Source of the DNA: Liolophura sinensis
Lineage: Eukaryota > Mollusca > Polyplacophora > Chitonida > Chitonidae
Assembly (NCBI RefSeq): GCF_032854445.1
Contig: NC_088300.1
Coordinates: 30,983,608 to 31,047,607, forward strand
Reading direction: 5' to 3'
Length of the DNA: 64,000 bases
Positions 11,601-23,600 of the stretch are shown here, piece after piece. The notes beneath the pieces are model-generated. The model ran no database searches, was not told the DNA's origin, and saw only the letters and a list, made by a program, of their open reading frames with translations. Both the position numbers and the translations under genes were made by a program. Every line of letters begins with the position of its first letter. The stretch's first letter is position 1.

Positions 11601-14600
11601 TTTGTTTTCTTTACCACGTTTTGTCCTGCTGTTTGGAAAATGTAATCGATTTTCTATTTTATATAAATGAACTGTAGGTCAGCCTTGTCGAGTCGAACGG
11701 CACGACCACATACACAACCTCTGCCGGGGATGTGGCCATCAGACTGGTTGCGGACCAGGCAGACGGAGTACAGCCCTTCAATGGCTTCTCTGGCAGTGGA
11801 AACGCCACGGGTAATGCTACATCCCATTTATATTTTTTGGCGTCTATCTGTGTGTCTGTGTGTCTCTCTGTAACTTTATGGAAGACGTTAGCCGCCGATT
11901 TGTTTAAGATATTGTTTACAAGCCTTACCTCGGCCTATCCCGATTCACTAATATTTCTAAACAGTTCTTATTCATTGTCAGATGTTGTGTTTTTTGTTTT
12001 GTTTTTGTTTGATTGGTGTTTTACGCCGTGCTCAAGAATATTTCACTTATACGACGGCGGCCAGCATTATGGTGGGCGGAAACCGGGCAGAGCCCGGGGG
12101 AAACCCACGACCATCCGCAGGTTGCTGACACACCTTCCCACATACGGCCAGAGGTCAGATGTTGTGAGGACACAAATGCACATTTTTTTATGCCTTGTAA
12201 TATACTAGCTCGTGTATGGTTCTATTGTTTGAATTCATCATGCGATAAGAAAATCTGCTTGAAGAACACAACCTAAAAAAACGTTGAGCTAGAAAACTGT
12301 GGTAACATTTTTCCAGTGAAGAATCTTTGAGACATTCTAGTATGGCAGCGAAGTGATGAGGGAGTCAGAGAGGTATAGGAGCATGCCACCCTGGTGTGGC
12401 CAACCTAAATCAGCCGGACACCTTCTGTGATGGATTCGCGGGTGTATAACAAAACAAATAACAAACCAAAGACATGACATAATAATGAAGAATTGATGAA
12501 TAAGGACACGTTTTGCCTTCAATGCTCTCAATCTTTTACATTAACTATATCACAATTTAATAATGTCGTTTAGTGTAGAACGGCTTTACAGCTTACATTA
12601 TTTATTTATTTATTTATTTGATTGTACTCAAGAATATTTCACTTACACGATGGCGGCCAGCATTACAGCTTAAATTATAAAATGTGTTTGACGTTTAGTC
12701 ATGCATTTAAATCAGATTTATTTGATTGTTATTGAGCGTTATACATAAGAATCTTGAGTTTTACATGAAAGATCTAAGGAAGTGGACAAACCGGCATAAA
12801 CTACCAGCCATTGGCAATTTACCTGCAAACTTTCACATGCGTGTCATGCACACGTCATATTGGTGAAAGACTACAGCAGTCTGCAGTGAACTTTATGTAA
12901 AACCAAACGAAATGGAGAGTCCCCCTGGATTGGTATTACCACCAACGCCAAGAGAACAGTCAAAGTTAAAGGTAACTTCAAAATGCCGCCAGTCATTGGG
13001 ATTGAGTTGACAAGTCAGGGGCATTGTGATTCAAAAGGTTTGTTTTTTTCTACAGGGAGAACTTGTCTACGCTAACTATGGACAAGAGTCAGACTTTGCT
13101 AAATTGAAGTCACAAGGGATTAACTGCACAGGAAGGATTGTTATTGCCAGATACGGAAAGATCTTCAGAGGAAATAAAGTGAGTTGATCGGACTGACTCT
13201 CCGCTCGTGGTAATCCTTTGATGGTTAAATTATAACTATGGTTTAATGGTAAGGTTTAACATGCGTTTTGATGATAACTATGTATCATCAAACTATGTAA
13301 TTATATTTTGGTTCAGATTAGAAACGGCAATAACGTTGCTGAATGAAAAACTTTGAAGACTCCTTCTAGAGTGGTTCTAATTCCTCAAAGCGACTGAATA
13401 CTTTGTTTTTCACTCAGCAATTCTGTCCCTGATTATTCATCGGTCTGGTCATTACGCCCAAAAGCCTGTGACAATCCATGACGGGTAAAGGTAAAATTCA
13501 GCCATTAAGCCAGATATCTTGCCAAATCATCCATATTGTACAAAGATACAATTCACTCACCAGTGACAGCATTTCTGTGATTGAATTTTTGCAGGCCCTT
13601 TCAGCCCAGAAAGCTGGGGCGATAGGTCTAATACTGTACTCTGATCCCGCCGATTATAATCCTCTAGCCAACAACACGAGCGTGTTCCCCAACAGCTGGT
13701 GGATGCCCGGAAGTGGGGTGCAGAGGGGTGGGCTAGCAATCAACAAGGGTGACCAATACACGCCCGGATATCCGTCTACATGTGAGTGAGTCACTTGTCA
13801 CCACTCAGAGCCATTCTGACTTATATGCTCACACTTTTTTGTAGTCGATTCCACCGTGCAGCGAATACTGTACCCACAATGCTAAAGCCATGTCTTGCGG
13901 GTCTTCCAGCGATCACGATTGATAATGTAAGGAATCTTTATCTGTCTGTCCTCCGATTTTCTCCACAATTCAATGGTTCCTTGGATGAACTTCACAATTC
14001 AATGGTTCCTTGGATGAACTTCACAATTCAATGGTTCCTTGGATGAACTTCACAATTCACCGGCATGATGATGATGACCCAAGGAAGTTGTGCCCAGTGT
14101 CAAAGAACTGAATATTAAAATTTGGCAATGATGACTTCATAAATCTTTTCAACTGGCTCTACCCTCGACATGCTGGATTGGCGCACAAAGCTTACAATCC
14201 TCATATCTCTAAAATGACGAGGCCTCATGTTTAAAGCGCAGAGTTCTTGTATGTTTACTGATTACTTCAGAAATGGATCATTAAAAGAGAGTCGAAAGTG
14301 ATTTCAACTTGTATATTTCCAAATCTCGATGTTGACAAAAAATAACTCACCGTTTTAAGACTACTTTCTTTCCCTATATACAGGGTATGCATACCGCTTA
14401 CGGGACGTAGAGTTAAACGAAAGACTACACAGATCCCAGTTCATCAGTCAGCTACAACGATGCTCTGCCTTTGCTCAGGTACGCCAATCATCATTCCGTT
14501 GCTTATATCTACACATATATCTGAAAACAACAAATCGCATCATTTGGAACACCAACTCAAAAGCAGTTCTAGCAATACATTCTTAGAGAAGACATTACAT

Positions 14601-17600
14601 TTTCAGTAGTCTACATAATAAACATACGACAAGTTTGCTTTCCTTTACTTGGGATTTGCTTTCAATTCAACATGATTTGTGTTATGCCAAGACGGTGTCT
14701 CCTTCTACCTACCAGTAGCAGTGCAGACCTATTTATCGTACACATAATGTCGACACATTATGCTGTCTAACTGTAACGCCTTGTTGGAGACACCAAATAT
14801 GACGTTCTTGCGAGACAAGTGGATGCATGGCCTATATCCTTTAAGGTTGAGTGCAAAGTGAAGAAGGGGCGACATTTTCAAAAGTGACTGCATAATTTTA
14901 AACAACTCAAATTCACATCACCGTTTGCAAAAGGATTTCTGATAAGATGCATTAATAAGTATACATTACGCTGGTAATTATTAGTATCTTTCCACGCGTA
15001 TGTCGACAAAAATCGTGCAAATCAAGTGTAAACTTTTTGTCTAAATTTAATTTCCAGAACGAGCTGTACCGCACAGTTGCTGTTAGTCTGACAAGATGTG
15101 TCTTTTTCTAGATCAATGGCTGGACCGGTAGCACCCCCTTCATTTCGCGGAGGCTTGCCAGTTACATACAGATTAGGTCCACAGCTCACCAATAACAGGT
15201 AAGTTTATTCTAGTGTTTTGGAGGCTCAACCAGACCATACAATTTTATTTCACGATACCTGACTATTTTTCCGCGTGACTATTTTGCTAGTTATTGTATG
15301 TTAAATGTGTTGACAGTAAAAGCGTTTTGAATAATTCTACACCGGTGACGTCTAATAAATTGCAATTAACATCAAAGCATTTTTTCACCTAATTCTGTCT
15401 AAACCATGGTGATAGGGGGCGTGTAATTTGCTACTATTTATGCATTTACATGAACAGTCAGGATAAAACCCTGACTGAGATAAAGGCTGCTCAGGTTTTA
15501 CTCTCTCTGCTGTACGTTTTTTAATTATCTGTGGTTGGATGTGAGCTTACATATAAATGTGCTCTGTATTGTTTACACCTTTATCCAAAGACTGCAAAAA
15601 CTTGGGATTTGAAGACGCCATTATTCAAAGATTCTTAATTCAAAAGATTCTTCAAAGATTATAGTTGTCTTCATTGAACGATTTACACGGTATGGTAAAC
15701 AGACGCTCTAATTCCACAACAAACCTAATTCAAATATAGTATTTTGGTTTGTTTAGGATCGTGAAGATGGATATCCAGAATTACCGTACAAACAGAACAG
15801 TGTACAACGTGATTGGCAAAATAAATGGCGCAGTAGAAAAAGGTAATTCATTTCCTTAAACAAGACTTAATCGAAGAAGCGGTGTCTGAGGAGATGCGTG
15901 GCTCATAAAACGCTGCAGTCAGCCCTCTGTGGGAAGAGAGATATTTTCTTTTCGAGACTTTGGTGAAGAAGAACGTGTGAAGGAGGGATACACGTAGACA
16001 ACTCTTGGGAGGAGGAAATTTGTTTGGACACTTGCACGGTCGTGTGTATGAAGATGGATATCTGGGACTTTTTGACGAAGTTTTTTTTTTGTGGGGTTGT
16101 GGATATGATATCTGGTAAGAGGCTCGTACGAAGTCATATGTGTGGACATGGATATCTCAGAAGACACTTGGGTGAAGTTGTCTGTGAAGAATTCTTATAC
16201 CTTACATGTGCTAAAAGATGAGAAAACATAAAAATGCCATAAAGTATAGACGCAAATGTTTGAAAAGTTAGCCATAAATATGGATTCTTTATTGTTTTTC
16301 ATTTTTTTTAATGTGTAGTGGGTATTTTGAGCCATTTTTTGGTATATATTGTCTTTACATAATAATGTTCTAAATGAAGATGAAACACATGTTTAATAAA
16401 TATATTCGCGCTAGAAGTTTGTCTTTTCAGCTAACAAGATGTCAGCCGTCAGTTTTAATCATATTTTTATATTTAATATTATCATAATTCAAATTATAAT
16501 TCATAATTAAATGCATGCGTTTGGATAAAAACAACAAATTAGCATTCGAATAAGTTTATTAGGCATGCATCACATCGTTTTAAAAACATTATTATACAAA
16601 GATGATAAATACTAAGAGGTGGTCCGAAAATATCCACCATACAAAAATATTTTCATTTACCCTTTTGCCTCGAAAGAAAAAAATCAAAAATTATAGCAAA
16701 AAAACACATTTTCCAATAATTGTTAGCACTCTTTCATTTGTAATTTGCATCATTTTTATGTTTTCTTCTCTTTTAATTGCCTCCCATTGCATTGGACCCT
16801 CTGAAGCGCCTAAGATTAATGACCTCTGAAAAGAGGTTGTGGCTGCTCTTGAATTGGGATATAGCTTAGCAAGCAACTCACGAATGTTCCCACAAGAATG
16901 CCCTCGGTTCAGACCGGTACGTTTTAATTCGGAAACCATCTAGATGCATGGATACAAGGAGCGGTTGACCCCTCTAGTGGAACCCGCAACATTACTGGAA
17001 ATAGCTAGAGTGTTCGGACGGCAACTCGAGAAAGGTAAATCTTTTTGTCGTTTTTGTACATATATATTTAATTATTTTCATTGTTGCTTTAATATGTTGT
17101 TCTCAAGAATATTGACCATGCATCCGAATCATTTAATGTTTTAAAAAATTACATAACAGGATCCAGCCGTACCTGGATAATTTACCCAGCACTAAATATA
17201 TTGTTAAGCTAAATGAAAATCATTATATGTGATAAATCCTCAAAAGAATTAACCTGTTTCTTATACAGATAATTAACCCAGTCCACCAATCACAACGTCA
17301 CTGATTTGTGCTGTCTGAAACAACGCTTGTTTTCCGGACGTAACCTCTGTCATAAGATGATTTGTATTTGCAGGTTGGGTACCCCGTCGTACTTTGGTGT
17401 TCTGTAGCTGGGCGGCTGAAGAATACGGAATGGTCGGTTCCACAGAATGGGTGGAGGTAATCAGCTGCTTTTCTCAGAATCTGTCATAAAACTTCCCGTA
17501 AAATCACCTTTAAGAGCCATGAGGCACATTCTTCAATTTGCACAAGCGTAACTATCAAAATAAGACATACTTAAATTATACTTTTCCATAATAGATTTGC

Positions 17601-20600
17601 CCGTCGCAAAGATACGCACGCTTTGAAGAACGGACCACTGCCAACAAGCTGTCCTTACTTCCACTGTAATATAACAGTCGTAAATGACACTTAGGAGAAC
17701 TTTGGACATGGTGTAAAATCATTTGTGAACCACGCGTAGATCAAGCGGTTCTCGTATTAGAGGTGTTTAACCACTAAAGCGACATGCAGTAGTTGTAAAA
17801 CCCTCGTAGAAAATACTGAAGTTGGTGTGGTAAATATACAAACTTTTCTAAAAGTAAACGATGTTCTCGTGCATGTATCAGCCTTCTAAACCTTATTGTC
17901 TTGAGGTTACTCCGAGATCTGCCAAATGCGGTCTTTCAGTGTGTCCAGGCTATTGTGGAGTTTTTGTTTATACATTTTCATAATGGTATAAATCCGTGCT
18001 TAGGTATTCCAAGGTAAAATGTAATCAAACAACTCGCAAAACAGAAACTTTTACTTATGTATATAGAGTGCAACCGAGATAATTGCCTTTCGACAGCTAG
18101 GACTCACAAGATATACAGGTTCAATACCCGGCCTTGGACTGGGAATGTGTAGATTTGTGTCTGTTTGTCACATTTGTTCATTCATTTGATTGGTGGTTCA
18201 TGCTGTACTCAAGAAAATTTCACTTGAGCCAACAGCGGCCAGGATTATGGTGGGAGGAAACAGGGCAGAACCCCGGGGAAACTCACGACCATCGATGTTT
18301 GCAGGCAGACCTTCTCAAGAGAGGAAACCAGCATGAGCTGGACCCACACTTTGTCACGCAGGCCTTGGTGACTATGAGCGGTGGGCGCGCTCATGTTGAC
18401 ATACTCTAACGTTCGTTAACTCGATCACTTGTCTTGCACCAATATGGCAACTTACAAAAGGTCTATGATTTTCACAGATCTCTCCAGTTTTCTCCACTCA
18501 CAAAATTAACCGTGATCAAATAAGTAAAAAAAATTCTTTAGTATGCATTACGTTAAACAGCAACAACATTTATTTCTTTGATCACTGTTTTACGCCGTAC
18601 TCAAAATGTTGATAGCGGTTCTGCGTAGACGGCCGGGTGTATGGTTGAGAGAACTAACGCTTTAATTCACCAGGTACCTAAACAAACCTGTCCGGCCACG
18701 ATATGCTTGCAATATAGTGTGGCGTCAAGGCATAATCTTTCATTCATTCTGGCCTAATGGTTAGAGCGTTCGCTTCGTTCGCACTAAGAGGTTAGAGTAA
18801 GGAAACAGGACTAGCTCAGTGTCAGTATAATGTGACTGGGTGGGATGTCATGTCTAGTGTCTTATGCATGATATTTCAGTGGCGGCATCAGTTTTGTGGC
18901 ACGGTCTGGCCACACCACAGGAGGACACAGTATATATCCACACTGTCGTCATAAGATTGAAAACTTGTTAAGTACGACTTTAAACCCTCAAGCATACAGT
19001 TTTGATGTGAGGTCCTAGCCGATCCAACGAGAACTAGTTTGGAAACACGGGACCCATTGGTCAAGGACTTCTGCATGGAAAGCTAGCGACGCTGTCTTGT
19101 GACAGTGACAGTCACAACAGGCAGGTAAGAAAACGCACAAGTACTCAATAGTCACCACCTGCGGCATTAGAGCCTATAATCTGTAAATTTTTGACAATTA
19201 TTTTCAAACTCTGTTCACCTTCTGTTTTACCAGGAACATCTGAGAATATTAGACAAGCGAGCCGTGGCCTATTTAAATGTGGACATTGCAGTACAAGGTA
19301 AAAAAGAACCAATTACAACATCACTTTTATTAGATGGATTTGCAAGTGTTTAGTACTAAGTGACTCTGTCTTCTGTCAAACGTTTAATTTAACTATTAGT
19401 TCAATGCTAAGGTAAATAAACTCTTGCCAAATCGTAACATTCTTATATAAATTATATCGATCGAACACTATTCCTCGTTGTTGTTATGCATAGGACTCAA
19501 AACTTTAACATGCGGTTTTGTGTTAAGTTTAACACTGGGTAAGACGTCAGAGTTCAGTTTATGCGATCTGCCTCTGTATTACAGACGTAGCAATATTTCC
19601 GTATGCCCATATGCGCTGCATATATGTTGGGATAAATGTAGGACTCCCGCCACATGTAGGCCTATAACCAAATACGGAAGTACTGAGCTGGCAATAAGAA
19701 CGTGAAGACACAAACAAACGACCGTGCGTTCCTCTGTTCAGGTGTTAAACTATTGTCACCTGTTGTTAGCAGGCAGGTGAAGATTATGTGATCTGTTGTT
19801 AATTCATAAATGGCCTATCTGAAACCATTGTACTCATTACCGTTCCTAGTCACTTTGTACCCGTTGCGATCTTTTTTCATATACCAATAGTGAAAAGCCA
19901 TACATTTCTTTATTGTTTTACCAGGAAATACATCTTTTTCCGGGAAAGCCGTTCCTCTGTTGCGCTCATTGATGCTGGAGGCAACCAAACAGGTATATCG
20001 CATATAATATAGACCACATGCATATACATGTAGACATAAAACAGTACTAAATTTTCACTCAATAAACTTTCGTCTTCATATTTATTGTCCACGTATTCGG
20101 TGGCTTGGGTTGTCTAAAGGTATTCTTTTATTACAACTGCCTAACTTCCTGTGGAAATCGAGGTATCACTATCTTGTGCTGTTTTGGTGGCTGTTTTTTT
20201 CTTTGTAATAAAAACTTTCAAGCTTGCAAACCTGTGCTAGCAGATTTTTTTCATAAAAGTCCGGTTTTAGCTTGAAGTAGTGGGGAGTCCATTCCATTGG
20301 GAAAACTCTCTTTACGTGCATGAGTGTCCAATCAAATGCAGGATCGTGCGATTCGAATCTGAAATTATTGATGGGAATTGCTTTCATCGGGAAACACGAT
20401 GGCTAAGTAAAATACTTCATTTTTTTCATATATCCCCTGAATACGTTAATGAAATAAATGCATTCATCAACCAATTATCTTATAAACTTTATGTGTTAAT
20501 AATGTATTTTTATCAATTTACTTTCAATTCATTGTCTTCACGAGGAGTAGTAGAATGATGTCAACGTGGTGTATATATGCCATGTTTTGTTGACGTTATA

Positions 20601-23600
20601 TGTAGGTGACAGACCCGAGAAACCCCCGCCAGACTGTGTACGATGCCTGGGTGGGGAACATACCTGACGGTGACACCGGAGATCCCGTGTAAGGACCGGC
20701 TGAAATGAAAGATTGCTTTTGAAGATTCCACAGAGCCTGCATGACTGGACTCACCAACACTGAAACACTTTTTCGCATTTCGCAAAACAGGATCGTGAAG
20801 AGCGCTTTATTGAATCGGAAAAATCTGCATATAGCTTGGCAAAATGGACCATAACTTTAAACGCTGTTTTGCCGATTTACTGAATGATGTTCAAACCTGG
20901 CTTTTTTGCAAGGAATTTTTACATTCCTCGGCTCTCACTTTGTTTTTTTGTCATTGTGACAATAAGTGTTCGTCGACGCTAGATCGAGTGCCCTTTGAAA
21001 TCACTTGTCATCGATCAACATGGTGCACATATGACATAACATGTCGGAAAGTTCGTCACTAACTTGCCAAAGGTCGGTTGCTTACCACGGGTTCTTTGGT
21101 TTTCTCCACGCATAGAACCGACAGCTATCGTGTAAGTGAAAAACTCTTTATTGTGGCGTTAAACTGCAAAATTAAAGACCATGTTTAAAATGTCAGGGCC
21201 GTCGTCTCAATTAAAAACAGTATGGGGATGGTTAGGTTTTACGATTAGAGAGAGTATCTGAACCATGCATTGGTACGCTACCAAGTCAATGCACAATTAT
21301 CGCCACGATATGGCTGGGATATTGCCGATGTGGCGTTAAGCCATAATCATTCATTCAATGCACAGTTCCATAATTTATTTATTTATTTATTTATTTGATT
21401 TGTTGTTTAACGCCATACTCAAGAATTTTGCACTTATACAATGGCTGTCAATTTTATGGGTGGAGGAAAACGGAGTGTCCAGGGTATAAACCACCAACTT
21501 TTGGCAAGTTACTGACGAACGTTCTTACATGTGGTGTAAGCTTACAGATATGCACACCATATATTGGTGGAAGATGCGTGGTTGTCGACGAACGTTACCA
21601 TTGTTGACGGCTTATTGCCGCCAAGGCCCCACAGGTATTGAGAAAGGGGAGGGGGAGGGATCTACCAATTCCTGTCCAATTAATCCTTGGCTGACAAATT
21701 GTAGAATTCACTGTCTCAGCTTATTTACGTTTCTGTTCACCTTTTTGTCTTGTTTTGTTTTTCAGAGTAACTATTCCGGGATCTGGAAGTGACTTTCATG
21801 GGTTTATTCTACTAGCTGGAGTTCCGGTGGCAGATAGCAGATATACCTGGGATGTACGTTAACACGTCCACCTGTGGGCCAATATAGATTTGCCTCAATT
21901 AACAACTCGGCTTGTCAGGATGTCGTTATTCTGTTATACATTCATGCAATACACTCTTTAAGACAACTTTTCCTTTTTCTCCGTGGCTGGTTTCAGATGG
22001 TTGAAGCGCTGGCTCTCGACGGTAATCAGGTCTTTGGTAACGAGGTTCGAATCCAGCTCTCGCAACTTAAGTCGTTAGGTTTGTTAGATACCTGATGAAA
22101 ATTGTTTAATCCGGACACTCCGGTTTCCTCCACCCATAAGCCTAACTGCTTTCATATAGGTGGGAAATTCTTTAGTATGGTGCCAAACACCAACAGTCAG
22201 TCAACTTCGTTATGATGCGTTCTCGAATCCGCTAGTTCGGCTATAGGTACAGACTCAGTCTGCACGTTTTAATCTACCCATAAAATCAACAGGCTGTTGT
22301 CGCACGTGTTACAATATCATTGAGTAGGGCCCTAAACCACTGAATAAAGTATTTTCTCTTGCCCCACCCCCATTTATCTTATAATGTTAAAATAAACAAG
22401 AAATTTTACAATCGGCATATTTCAAAGATCACCATTGAAACCTGCTGAAACCTGCAAGTTAGACAGCCACGATATGGCTACATTGAGCTTTAATCATCCA
22501 TTCAAAAGCTAGTCTATCGCTAATATTACTTCTGATCTTGATGTGCTTTTATATCCGTCCCACTTTATCAAAACCTTATCTGTCAAGAAGGCACCATGTA
22601 ACATTATTGTGCTAATTATTTTAGCATCGACGTTGGAGACTCCCCAGCTACCCTCTGTACCACACGGCTTACGACCTCTTCGATCAGATGCTGCTGATCG
22701 ACCCATACTTCCGGTCCCACCAGGCAGTGGCCCGCGTCAATGCATACATGTTGCTGAAGCTTCTAGATGCCCGGATACTGCCGCTGGACGTACAGCAGTA
22801 TGCCCTTGCCGTGACGAAGAATGTGGACAAGCTACAGGACAGAATCTCCTCGCAGCTGCAACAGGGGAACATAAATATTGGTATATAAACATATGTATCC
22901 GCCCGAGAAAGCCCGTGTGTGGGAATATTCAGATATAGGCCTACATAATTTCATTTAATTCTTTATTTCTTTAAACAGGATTTCTAAAGCGTAACAGCCG
23001 CTAGGGAGATCTCCTCTACACAACAATATATGTATACACTTAGATATAAAGGGAGACGGAAAGATGGTGGGCGCGAGCCTCGTTTGACCTCTGTCCTTGG
23101 ATTCACTTCCGGAACCATTATCGTTTGCGAGATACGTGTGCCTAATTCGCGCTTAGACAGCGAGATGGACAGATATATCATCGTCTAGACAGTCAGATGG
23201 ACAGATTGACGCGGAGACGCAGACAGACATATGTAATGTAAGTTATCGACAGATGGGCCAATACATATCAAAGTCTAGATAGACAGACGGAGATGTTTAT
23301 ATGGACACGCGTGCAGGCAGACGGGTAGTTACACGTTCGAGAGAGAGATATGGACGTCTTGACAAGACAGACGACCAGAGAGTTATACTATGAGACATCT
23401 ACATGTACTCGCTAAAAACGATTGTGTGCAAAAAATACTCAAGATGTGTACCACAAGCAAACATTAATCGTAACAAATTTGCACAGGAACACTAATGTGT
23501 ATCTTGCATACATCATATTTTTGTGTACCTACACTTTCAGTGTGTGCCAAATTGTGTATTTGTGATACACATTTTGTTTACATCGCGAGCTACACTAAAA

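Noticed and set aside
13862-13926. Candidate exon between exons 5 and 6
   Set aside because: Exit phase fits no downstream exon, and the segment it resembles is already encoded by exon 6.
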